64,000 bases of DNA, taken from positions 726,001 through 790,000 of the forward strand of contig JBAJFG010000479.1 in assembly GCA_037903475.1 (NCBI GenBank), read 5' to 3'. This document shows, piece by piece, positions 23,801 to 28,988 of the stretch. The notes below the pieces were generated by a model that was given only the letters and a program-made list of their open reading frames with translations, was not told the origin of the DNA and did no database searches. The stretch's first letter is position 1. Every line of letters begins with the position of its first letter. The position numbers and the translations under genes are program-made. Source of the DNA: Ancylostoma caninum (Eukaryota > Nematoda > Chromadorea > Rhabditida > Ancylostomatidae).

Positions 23801-26729
23801 TAAGCACGACTCCATCTCGAAGCAGTGGCGACCGGGCGAATCCGCCTTAATATCGAGAATGGGCAGTATTGCCTTACAAAATAAGCAGTAACTTTGTGAT
23901 AACTAATCATTTTCCTGTTTACCTCCCCCACTGGTCTCAGATGGTGCTTTCCGAAAATTTGTTACAGGTGGTGCTAATCGCCGATGTTCGAGAGAATCAT
24001 GGTTCTATGCGCGGTAATACCGTCGTCGAATACCTCACCTCTTCCAACCACAGAGTACGGATACAGCAAAAACGTTATTTCATGCTCTAAAAGTGTCATC
24101 TCAGATGGAAACTCGTGCTCTCTCAGTTGGTGACTACTTATGGGTACTGCGCAAGATAGATGGGTCGGAGATGGTTTTAGACTGGGTAGTTGAGAGGAAA
24201 ACCTGGCATGATCTACAACAAAGCATCAGACTGGTAAGCAGATATATTGTAGGCATGAAAGATCACCTCTTATTTTTCCTAATCAGTTTATTCATTTCTC
24301 AAGAAATGCTTCAGTTGGAAGCTCCAATTTTTCATTTCAGAGAAGTAGCCAATTTAGGAAATTTCTCCTTTCATTACTCAGATTTTTTTCGGGATTCCCT
24401 GTCTTCTTAACTCTTCTTAACTCCATATCCTCGTATATCAGTGGCGGACGCAGGAAGTGGGCGTGAGGCGAAGGGGGGGGAGGGGGTGGGTAGGGTTGGG
24501 AAAACAGTTTGATTTCCGCAGCTTTCGGGCCCGGACGGAAAGTAGAAATGATAAAAATATCAATTTAAATATTAAATGATCAATAGCAAATATTTGAAAA
24601 TAGTTATAATGATAAACAATTGAAAATAAAGTTACACAAGATCTTAATACAAGATTTTATTTACAGGAAGCTCCAAATGTCCGCAGTCAAGAGGGACGTG
24701 GCCACGACGCGGCTTTAGACAGAGACACAGGCGCTCGGCATGCTGCCACTGGTTGGCTGCAGAGTCAGAGAAGCCAGAGGCAGCATAGAGAGCGCCTGTA
24801 TCTGATCAAGGAGCCGCGCCGTGGCCACGCCCTCTTGACTGCGGACATTTGGAGCTTCCTGTATTCTATAGAATAATTCCGAAAATTCGGCGTCTCATTC
24901 TCGGCGATGATGGTAATCAAGTATCAAGAGTTGCTAGCCAGGGAGGGGGGGGGGGGGTTGCGAAAAAAGCGGCATCCCGCCACTGCGTGGGCCCAGATGA
25001 AACAGTAATATAGCTAAAAATATTAGTTTTAATATTAAATAATTGTCTTTATATCTAGCAACTAGATCATTGGTTGATACGTTAGACTATAACCAATGTT
25101 CGACCATGAATAAGAGAATTGCTGTTTTGTTAGCTGCGAAGTGCACCCTTATTCATGATTTCCACTTGTTGGAAAGAAAGGAATTGCAGATGGAAAGCTT
25201 GATCTGCTGATCTGCTTTTAACACTCTAGTACGAAGAGCTGATAAAACGGGAGGTTCACCTGCAATTTAGGCGGCGTAGCCTTTGGGTCCCGTCGGAAAA
25301 GGGGCGTGGCATACGATGCCCCTAGGATATGCAGGTGATGTGGTGCTTCTGTTGACAGCCACACACTCCTGAAGAAGCGGGGTGACTATTGAACATTTGG
25401 ACCACTCTTTCTTTTCAGTAACGATAAATAAAAGAAGCACTTTGAATGAAATTTTTTAGGTTTGAAAAATGGAGATTTTAAGATCAAACTTTGAGTTGAG
25501 ATATGTATTTCCGAGAGATTTTTTGGGATCTTTTTTTTGATGCAGAAGGTTAATTGTTGTGCTAGTCGTAGAATTTCCGTCCACTTCATCATATGATGTA
25601 ATTTTTGAGCAGTTACGATAAAAACCACTTCTACATACACGATCCATAATTTCGAACCCATAACTTTGAAAGCTTCAAAACATCAAAGACATCCTGCTTT
25701 TATTTGTTGAAATCTTCGATGTTATTCATCTTTATTAGTTATAGAATTGCTGCAAACGCACAACAGTCACTCCCTTCCTTGTGACTGCGCGTGGCTGTCG
25801 GCAGAGGCTGCGTAGCACCTGCATATCCATAAGGCATCGTTAGCCACGCCTATTTTTCGACGGACCCAAAGGCCCTCCCCCCGCAATTTGTAAAATGTTG
25901 CTGCAACTTATAAGATTTTAGAAACTAAAAATTTAATGTGACTTTGTCTTAGGAACTAAAAATTTAATGTGACTTTCTTCCTTGCGTTATTGCTTGGCCA
26001 ATCTTTTAAATATAGGATTACAGGGGAGATATGAAGAGCAGAAACAACGTTTGTGTCGTTCTCCCATGCAAAATATGGTTTATCTCGTGGAAGGCAAATT
26101 TACTTCCGAGTACGCTGCATGCGAACAGGTTAGAAGTAATCAGTTACAATGAGCCACAAATCACCTCTTTTCACAAGAGTTCGGTTGTTACTGTGAGTAT
26201 TCACTGCAGGCACTGGCTACAACCATGGTGATGCACGGTTTCATGATTCAAAGAACGAAATCGCCACAAGAAACCGCAGAGTTCCTATGCCGACTTACGG
26301 CCCACCTCAAAATGGCAACCTCCAAACGTCATGTTCGTCCAACTTTGTCAAATTTTTTCACGTCGCGAATACATCCACATTTTTAGGTGACAGGCATTTC
26401 CTACGAAAGCCTTCAAGAGCTCTCGAGAAAAACTCGTGCTGATACTGTGAAAGATGTATGGATCAGGCAGTTAATGGTAGGTTACAAGTGCAACTCAGCT
26501 AGTAACTTCTAAGAAGCATCCATCTACGTTCTAGATTTGTCCTGGCATGTCGTCCGAGCGAGCGCAACAAGTTGCAGATAGGTTCCCATCCATGGCCGCC
26601 ATGATACAACAGTATTCTCAAGCTGAACGCACCCAGGCAAACTCACTACTTTCGTCAATGGTTCCCGGGGTCAACCGTACCCTCAGCATGCAAATGAGCA
26701 AATTCTTTAGCTCCGTATTGCCTGTATGA
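5639..26729 (+). CDS. mus-81: MUS81 structure-specific endonuclease, whole gene model (21 kb)
   Basis: MUS81 pairs with EME1-type partners in the nucleus and cuts branched DNA (3' flaps, stalled forks, nicked Holliday junctions). My model has exons 5639-5825, 10730-10834, 10921-11042, a tentative 11831-11995, then 23632-23799, 23968-24054, 24105-24233, 26024-26128, 26210-26332, 26387-26476 and 26535-26729. Exons on each side of the tentative one join in consistent reading phase. The order N-terminal HhH, partial winged helix, ERCC4 nuclease, C-terminal HhH matches the family; about 490 aa against about 550 in human. The introns are filled with Helitrons, MITEs, a BEL/Pao element, a LINE and Penelope pieces. 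The part coding the rest of the winged helix was not located, so the gene may be intact with a missed exon or may be damaged. Confidence 0.85.
6026..6262 (+). mobile_element. TIR MITE nested in Helitron copy 2
   Basis: Terminal inverted repeats of about 44 bp: GTCTGTCCGAAACGACGAG at the left and its complement ending CGTTTCGGACAGAC at the right, both continuing through a CGCACGCGG/CCGCGTGCG block. TA is present at both borders. No coding capacity. A solitary end of the same family (CTGTCCGAAACGACGA) is seen at about 9827. Confidence 0.7.
6538..6735 (-). mobile_element. M1 MITE, copy 2, inside Helitron copy 2
   Basis: Same 198-bp palindromic family as 4255-4452, inverted relative to it, flanked by TA at 6536-6537 and 6736-6737. 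The Helitron sequence is interrupted between CGCTGAACACG and TGACAACCATTTTGCACG, which are adjacent in the other Helitron, so M1 inserted after the Helitron. Confidence 0.9.
7388..8944. other. mus-81 intron 1, no further gene seen
   Basis: AT-rich sequence without a recognisable ORF, RNA gene or transposon termini. Short ORFs here have no domain and no plausible splice borders. Confidence 0.4.
8945..9104 (+). mobile_element. Diverged relative of the M1 MITE
   Basis: Left end CAGATAACTCCAAACGGACG and right end CGTACGTTTGGAGTTTCCTA echo the M1 termini (CAGGAAGCTCCAAATGTCCG) with changes, and the CGCGGCGCGGCTC block recurs inverted near the right end. About 160 bp, TA-bordered. It is older or a different subfamily. 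Confidence 0.65.
9105..10729. other. mus-81 intron 1, distal part
   Basis: No gene recognised. Holds a short tandem duplication of GGAGCTGGCACTAAAG near 9570-9602, a G+C-rich stretch at 9470-9620, and a solitary MITE end (CTGTCCGAAACGACGA) near 9827. Confidence 0.4.
10730..11042 (+). CDS. mus-81: mus-81 exons 2 and 3
   Basis: Exon 2 (10730-10834) follows TACTTGTAG, continues exon 1 in phase 1 as GIGETLAVRCYSAWEAAS, the second half of the N-terminal HhH, and ends AATG|GTAAGT. Exon 3 (10921-11042) follows TTTTTCAG and encodes EELISFMDANKRRKN plus a Ser/Gly-rich linker, ending before GTGAGT in phase 0. A low-complexity linker between the HhH and winged helix is also found in other MUS81 proteins. 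Exon boundaries are read directly; assignment rests on position and phase fit with exon 1. Confidence 0.7.
11831..11995 (+). CDS. mus-81: Possible mus-81 exon 4 (winged-helix start)
   Basis: A splice-bounded open segment (acceptor CACTTTTCAG, donor ATGAG|GTGAGA) encodes a stretch with STLLESARRVG, which resembles the T-K-x-x-L-x-x-A helix of the MUS81 winged helix. Its incoming phase does not match the exit phase I chose for exon 3, so a boundary is wrong, another small exon is missing, or this is not coding. Confidence 0.35.
12123..12294 (+). mobile_element. MITE M2, left half, split by the BEL/Pao insertion
   Basis: Begins AAAGGGGTTTTTACAGTTTT and runs to GAGCTCGCAAACT, where the BEL LTR begins. 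The intact family member at 23133-23434 shows the uninterrupted sequence, continuing GCAAACT-GACGCGCC. The missing right half starts at 22174. Bases 12290-12294 (AAACT) are the left copy of the target duplication. Confidence 0.85.
12295..12560 (+). repeat. BEL/Pao 5' LTR
   Basis: Starts TATCATCGACAG right after the target duplication and ends GCGCCCACAATA before a primer-site-like TTTGGTGCATCGGC. It contains AATAAATATCC as a candidate polyadenylation signal. It matches the 3' LTR at 21908 with roughly a dozen differences by eye. Confidence 0.85.
12561..13233 (+). other. BEL/Pao 5' leader with short repeats
   Basis: Non-coding leader between the LTR and the LINE. It begins TTTGGTGCATCGGC (likely primer-binding site) and holds four spaced copies of a motif close to AGCTCACACCAGAGCA at about 12635, 12702, 12724 and 12744. 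No ORF with a domain. Confidence 0.55.
13234..13431 (+). mobile_element. M1 MITE, copy 3, at the 3' end of a LINE RT ORF
   Basis: Same 198-bp palindrome, flanked by TA (13232-13233, 13432-13433). It sits within the last codons of the LINE reverse transcriptase: with it removed, the RT frame would reach a stop three codons later. Confidence 0.9.
13285..15381 (-). pseudogene. LINE (non-LTR) reverse transcriptase, endonuclease lost, C-terminus replaced by a MITE
   Basis: A long open frame of 698 codons, using a GTG as the printed start; the frame is open a little further upstream. RT motifs in order: NYRPVSITS, a conserved F-D-K-VPH block, GVPQGGVLSPVLF and the catalytic FADDIKIY near residue 382, followed by the thumb and a zinc-knuckle-poor tail. 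This is the jockey/CR1-type layout common in nematodes. The apurinic endonuclease that should precede RT is absent. The last 48 or so codons (after LLTSHL) are M1 MITE sequence. The long uninterrupted frame suggests fairly recent decay. It lies in the BEL leader, antisense to BEL. Confidence 0.85.
15390..15710 (-). pseudogene. LINE ORF1-like fragment
   Basis: A 106-codon frame with LVKLVLPASIFVKMMLKRAP and a basic tail KSKRDRLRAERVARR, resembling the C-terminal domain of LINE ORF1 proteins (K-x-L... F-I-R-x-S-L-x-K-x-x-R). It overlaps the start of the RT frame immediately downstream, so ORF1 and RT are joined by an internal deletion that removed the endonuclease. Confidence 0.55.
15822..16646 (+). 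pseudogene. BEL/Pao gag with zinc knuckles, one in-frame stop
   Basis: Lys-rich N-terminus, a helical region (residues 50-130), then the BEL/Pao signature CIFCHKGNHLPT. After an in-frame TGA (16423-16425) the same frame resumes with CWKCFSRTHNSWVC and CSFCGQKHRISLC, the rest of the multiple-zinc-knuckle array that precedes the BEL protease. The frame ends at about 16644. The stop falls where a Cys would be expected, so it looks like a point mutation. Confidence 0.75.
16784..17322 (+). pseudogene. BEL/Pao aspartic protease region (DUF1758-type), copy 1
   Basis: Encodes VLFCFDSGSQKTVV (the D-S-G active-site loop of BEL proteases), then the conserved blocks NDIYLVSTKIRGE, GVDHYHDLVTG, TPSGLHIARTVFGP and YGSGLTEV. 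It is offset in frame from gag. It runs into the palindrome arm at 17322, after which the same element resumes near 17789. Confidence 0.75.
17324..17747 (-). pseudogene. BEL/Pao protease region, copy 2 (inverted)
   Basis: Minus-strand frame with KIGTAFGESLETTVETRP, NDIYLANTKVRGEHQ, GLDYYYDLISG, TPSGSHIAKTLFGP and YGTGFTEV: the same BEL region as 16784-17322 but from a distinct copy. It lies between two direct copies of the 38-bp segment coding VESVNYNLTAMWE (17285-17322, 17751-17788), so it interrupts the forward BEL sequence. Confidence 0.8.
17748..18253 (+). pseudogene. BEL/Pao RT start joined to a Pro/Ser-rich tail, then LTR
   Basis: Resumes the forward BEL frame with VESVNYNLTAMWENTEV and continues to SFPLKEDATHIVKNYSVVMK, which matches the beginning of BEL RT (L-P-F-K...N...A-x-x-R-L). 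It then jumps to a Pro/Ser/Arg-rich stretch and KKAKISDINSDNS just before the LTR. RT, RNase H and integrase are deleted at the same place in the other BEL tail (21605-21907), so the deletion probably predates the rearrangement. Confidence 0.7.
18254..18520 (+). repeat. BEL/Pao LTR, internal copy A
   Basis: Same boundaries (TATCATCGACAG...CGCCCATAATA) as the outer LTRs but a diverged version, 267 bp. Its mirror image is at 20410-20676. No target duplication is visible around it. Confidence 0.85.
18521..18660. other. Unassigned segment between LTR A and the Penelope end
   Basis: Begins ATGTGGGGGCGCGAG; no ORF or repeat recognised other than its mirror in the right arm (20270-20409). Confidence 0.3.
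18710..18734 (-). ncRNA. Hammerhead-ribozyme-like core, Penelope fragment 1, left arm
   Basis: Minus strand reads CTGAAGA, a short GAC/GTC stem region, then GAAAC, fitting the hammerhead core CUGANGA - stem II - GAAA. The flanking ACGT (after GAA) and ACGTT about 15 bases later can form stem III. Penelope-like elements are known to carry minimal hammerhead motifs in their terminal repeats. Stem I is not convincing and one unpaired A precedes stem II, so activity is uncertain. Confidence 0.5.
18957..19745 (-). pseudogene. Penelope-like GIY-YIG endonuclease fragment
   Basis: From MFKTAAEVCTG on, the frame carries LPFISDKFSAAIQQC, the Cys-rich CKTEHCVICPYG motif, then the GIY-YIG core (GIVYQIQCLECNALYIGETG, RVKEHL) and a C-terminal EVSARKVLEAFWI block. 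These are the hallmarks of the Penelope endonuclease, which primes reverse transcription by nicking DNA. The first 25 or so residues printed upstream are read-through from the inverted arm and are not native. The frame is intact to its stop. Confidence 0.8.
19191..19717. repeat. Loop (spacer) of the large palindrome
   Basis: About 527 bp unique to the centre, holding the N-terminal two-thirds of the Penelope endonuclease on -. Near its right end (19687-19708) is a 22-bp sequence containing CCTGGTTGGCACAGCAGC that also occurs at both Penelope termini (18660s and 20260s), a possible microhomology at the rearrangement joint. Confidence 0.8.
20196..20220 (+). ncRNA. Hammerhead-ribozyme-like core, right arm copy
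   Basis: Same motif as 18710-18734 in mirror position: CTGAAGA ... GAAAC on the plus strand, followed by ACGT and, at about 20236, ACGTT able to pair as stem III. It is kept unchanged between the two arms. Confidence 0.5.
20410..20676 (-). repeat. BEL/Pao LTR, internal copy B (inverted)
   Basis: Mirror copy of LTR A, 267 bp, with the same variant bases that distinguish A from the outer LTRs, so A and B arose from one sequence by inverted duplication. Confidence 0.85.
20677..21190 (-). pseudogene. BEL/Pao tail in right arm (mirror of 17748-18253)
   Basis: Minus-strand frame repeating VESVNYNLTAMWENTEV, SFPLKEDATHIVKNYSVVMK and the Pro/Ser-rich tail almost residue for residue. A few substitutions (for example YSDTCKN to YSNTCKN) show the arms have begun to diverge or contain errors. 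Confidence 0.75.
21191..21907 (+). pseudogene. BEL/Pao protease, RT start and tail of the outer element
   Basis: Carries KIGTAFGESLETTVETRP through YGTGFTEV, then past the palindrome border (21604) DENPRYSGEIVHAYGFTTVP and FPFKENVTDLEHNCSVAVRK, the N-terminal edge of BEL RT, and jumps straight to a Pro/Ser tail and KKAKISDINSDNS before the 3' LTR. Everything from the RT fingers to integrase is deleted. The frame runs on into the LTR, ending at 22018. Confidence 0.75.
21908..22173 (+). repeat. BEL/Pao 3' LTR
   Basis: 266 bp, same limits as the 5' LTR, preceded by a short purine run (CCAGAG) as polypurine-like tract and followed by the right AAACT target copy (22174-22178). Confidence 0.85.
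22174..22265 (+). mobile_element. MITE M2, right part after the BEL insertion
   Basis: Starts AAACTGACG and continues with AAAACTGGGAAAGGACCCCC and GAGCTCGC, matching the intact M2 copy downstream of GCAAACT. The match fades after GCTTAAG, so the terminal 50 or so bases are changed or replaced. Confidence 0.75.
22266..23132. other. mus-81 intron, no gene seen
   Basis: G+C-rich sequence with overlapping ORFs of 60-150 codons on both strands and no recognised domain. It may be remnants of further elements. Confidence 0.4.
23133..23434 (+). mobile_element. MITE M2, intact copy
   Basis: Inverted termini AAGGGGTTTTTACAGTTTT and AAAACTGTAAAAACCCCTT enclose about 300 bp with several internal inverted blocks (GCGCGGCAC, GCCGCAGCGGCAA, GAGCTCGC). 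No coding capacity. A further terminal piece (CAAAACTGTAAAAATCCTTT) follows at about 23452-23474. Confidence 0.85.
23632..26729 (+). CDS. mus-81: mus-81 C-terminal exons (ERCC4 nuclease and HhH)
   Basis: Seven exons joining in frame, 298 residues. 23632-23799 is a Ser-rich linker ending SDQAE. 23968-24054 gives VVLIADVRENHG, the first acidic strand of the nuclease. 24105-24233 gives VGDYLWV...VVERKTWHD, the catalytic GD-Xn-ERK-X3-D motif. 26024-26128 gives GRYEEQKQRL and MVYLVEG. 26210-26332 and 26387-26476 finish the nuclease fold and lead into the C-terminal HhH (RQLM, then ICPGMSSERAQQVADRFPS in 26535-26729). All key acidic and basic residues are present. Introns range from 47 bp to 1.8 kb. 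The gene ends 284 bp from the end of nip-7 on the other strand. Confidence 0.92.
24470..24500 (+). other. G-quadruplex-type run in a mus-81 intron
   Basis: Five G-tracts of three or more bases (GGGGGGGG, GGGGG, GGG, GGG, GGG) separated by one or two bases, on the coding strand. A second G-run lies at 24942-24959. Confidence 0.6.
24664..24861 (+). mobile_element. M1 MITE, copy 4, in a mus-81 intron
   Basis: 198 bp with intact CAGGAAGCTCC / GGAGCTTCCTG ends and TA on both sides (24662-24663, 24862-24863). Same orientation as copy 1. Confidence 0.9.
25262..25895 (+). mobile_element. DNA transposon remnant with about 80-bp TIRs
   Basis: Left end contains GCCTTTGGGTCCCGTCGG, GGCGTGGC and GATATGCAGGTG; the right end holds the same blocks inverted (CACCTGCATATCC, GCCACGCC, CGACGGACCCAAAGGC). 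The 460 bp between has no transposase. It lies in the mus-81 intron 24234-26023. Confidence 0.7.
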
Positions 26730-27013
26730 TCTCTACTCGCCATGGAATGTGCTTACGCTCATGATCATTGTCAAGCGGGATTTCTATATGCTAACTAAGC
26801 AGATTTTACTCACTGATCTAGCAAGTAACTCGACTTTTCTTTTATCCAAAATTGATCAACACAAGATGTTCACATTTTATAGTGCTCTGTTGTTCATCTT
26901 CTAATTTCAAACGACTGTCTTCGCAAAAAGAAATGATAACAATCAACGCATAACCAACAACGAACAAGTAACAGCAGCAAACGAGGGTACAACAGTTTTT
27001 CAAACAGTAGGTG
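26730..27013. other. Convergent intergenic gap mus-81 / nip-7
   Basis: Must hold both 3' UTRs. AT-rich; I do not see a canonical AATAAA for either gene in the expected place, so variant signals are probably used. Confidence 0.4.
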
Positions 27014-27952
27014 TCATGTTAACGAACTCTCACTACGGATGTATTCTCCCAAATCACACTGGTGCAGAACAACTACAGCAGTGGGATCGGCTCGCTTACA
27101 CTCAGCTGTACCTTTCCCGGCAACTCCAAACCTAAACATGCAAACAATTAGCAATCACAAGACCTTTAAGAAAGAGGCGAGCTCCCACCCTAACGGCATG
27201 TCGTTCATGTTGTAGACCACGATTCCTGCGTGAGTGGGTGTTCCTTCCGTCATCCGTGCAATTCCAGATTTCAGAATGTTATTTCCGTATAGAAATTGCT
27301 GCTCCGCATTCGGTTTCAACCATACGCGATACTTAACTTCAGCCATTACGGATTATTGAAATCATTTTAACATAGAGTGCCACAAAGTAAGTGAAGTAAC
27401 CTACTTTAGCATAAGGAGCCAAGTAGTCGAGAGCGGTGATGTGGAGATGAAATTTATGCGACTTTGTGAATTTACCAAGACAGGTGCCGAATGACAGGAG
27501 AGGTTCACGAGCGATACAGCCAGCTTGACGCATCAAATTTTCCGAACAGTAATATACCCTTTCCTGAAAATAAGCACTAATTATCGAAGCTAGTACTACA
27601 TTTTCAATCCCTTTGATCTGGAGCACATTCATCACAGATGTGTCGGTAACAGGATAAGCCATTCACGTGGTTCAACGGAGACCCAAAATTTGGCCGCATC
27701 TCTATCTCTGTTTCCAGTCACCACGCAAAAGCATATTACAGAATATGCTCCGGCTCAAACATAGGGGAGAAAATGAGTTGTAACCGTGCATTTGATCAGA
27801 TGTGACAAAAATGGCTGTCTTCCACGAACCTTGTGATTTCGGAAACAGTAATCGCCATCGGCTCGTTCGATTAGTAGCGCTACATTGTCTCCTATGAAAG
27901 TTGCCAACTTAGCAAATACCTTTTCCGTCTCTTCTTCCGTTAGTGGACGCAT
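27014..27952 (-). CDS. nip-7: NIP7 60S ribosome biogenesis factor (complete, 180 aa)
   Basis: NIP7 is a small nucleolar/nuclear protein with a C-terminal PUA domain that binds pre-rRNA during 60S subunit assembly and 27S processing. Exons (minus): 27952-27830, 27563-27405, 27331-27189, 27131-27014; phases agree and total exactly 180 codons plus stop, the family length. Signature blocks: [54 protein letters not shown], the PUA strand [24 protein letters not shown] and the end [10 protein letters not shown]. Splice sites are GT-AG. No damage seen; this gene looks functional. Confidence 0.97.
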
Positions 27953-27961
27953 TATTTATTC

Positions 27962-27966
27962 TCTGC
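27962..27966 (-). promoter_or_regulatory. Likely spliced-leader acceptor of nip-7
   Basis: On the minus strand GATTGCAG precedes AGAATAAATAATG, putting an AG acceptor about 10 bases before the start codon, as is typical for trans-spliced nematode mRNAs. Confidence 0.4.
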
Positions 27967-28988
27967 AATCTCTGCTTACTCGCTACTGTATGTACAAACG
28001 TTGTCGATACATCTGATACGACAAAGGCAAGAAAGACACGTGTGTAAATACGTTTTTTGGCGATGGTTTAGCATCGAGAAACTAGATTCATATGCTATAC
28101 TAAAAAGGTTTGGACATATTTTTCCTTTTCTTCCGAAAGACAGGGAACTGCTTGTATATAACCTATACGCACCACTCCGTCCAGTTATGCCAAGCCAAGC
28201 ACAGTGACTTTTCGCCATCACAAGGGTTCATACGATTTTACAGTACAAATTTCACTGAAAACGATTTCTCGTCTGCCCGATGGGCCTCACGTGACCGTCG
28301 GGCAGACGAGGAATCGCTTCCGGTGCTCGTGTTCGTTTCGAATATGCAGCGCTTTCCACTGGATTTGAGATAGCACCCTTTTTAAAACAGTTAAACACTG
28401 CAACGAGAAAAATATGTCATATCGGTAGTTCAACCTACTTTGACAACAATAGATTACTAGAAGAATTCTTTATTCGTTGGAAAGGAAGTATGTTGTAGGA
28501 TAGGAAATGTGATTAATTGAAAACAATGACCGATGAGCGAAAACCAGATCTGCAAGGACTCCAAAAGAACCAACCGTTCTAGGTAACAAGCGATGCCATA
28601 AATAGCGCTGTTCATACAGCTAAAATGTTTTCTTACAAGCTTGTCACGATACAAATTAAGATGAACGACGATAGAAAAGTAGAAAGAAACAACCAATGAA
28701 TGACATGAAATTAATGTCAAATTGATGCCGGGAAATGAATACAGTTCACGCCACCTGGATAATATATGAAAGTACAAGGGCCAAAACTGTATAGAGGAAA
28801 AATACCAGTACGATACATGGAATGTGAATTTACAGCATTTTTTTTTTTCAAATGGAATGCATGATCTAGATTATGAAAATGCTACTAGGCACATAATATG
28901 TACTACTGAAATCTGAGAAGTAGGCATATAAATAAATTATCTGGTTAGAGCTTGCTGTCCACCTTCACGAACTCTAAAAGGAAATTAT
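27967..28988. other. Gap between nip-7 and cdc-6
   Basis: About 1 kb, both neighbours on -. It contains a near-perfect hairpin (28262-28316) and no recognisable coding segment. The spacing is far larger than the roughly 100 bp usual inside nematode operons. Confidence 0.45.
28262..28316 (+). ncRNA. 55-nt hairpin, pre-miRNA-like
   Basis: CGATTTCTCGTCTGCCCGA pairs with TCGGGCAGACGAGGAATCG through about 22 bp with two G-U pairs and an 11-nt loop around TCACGTGA. Size and pairing suit a pre-miRNA, but a decayed palindromic transposon end would look the same. No second copy in this window. Confidence 0.4.

Noticed and set aside
24437..24990. A hAT-type element with CAGTGGCGG ends around the M1 MITE
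   Set aside because: CAGTGGCGG at 24440 and its inverse near 24980 look like hAT ends, but no 8-bp target duplication is present and inner pairing is poor.
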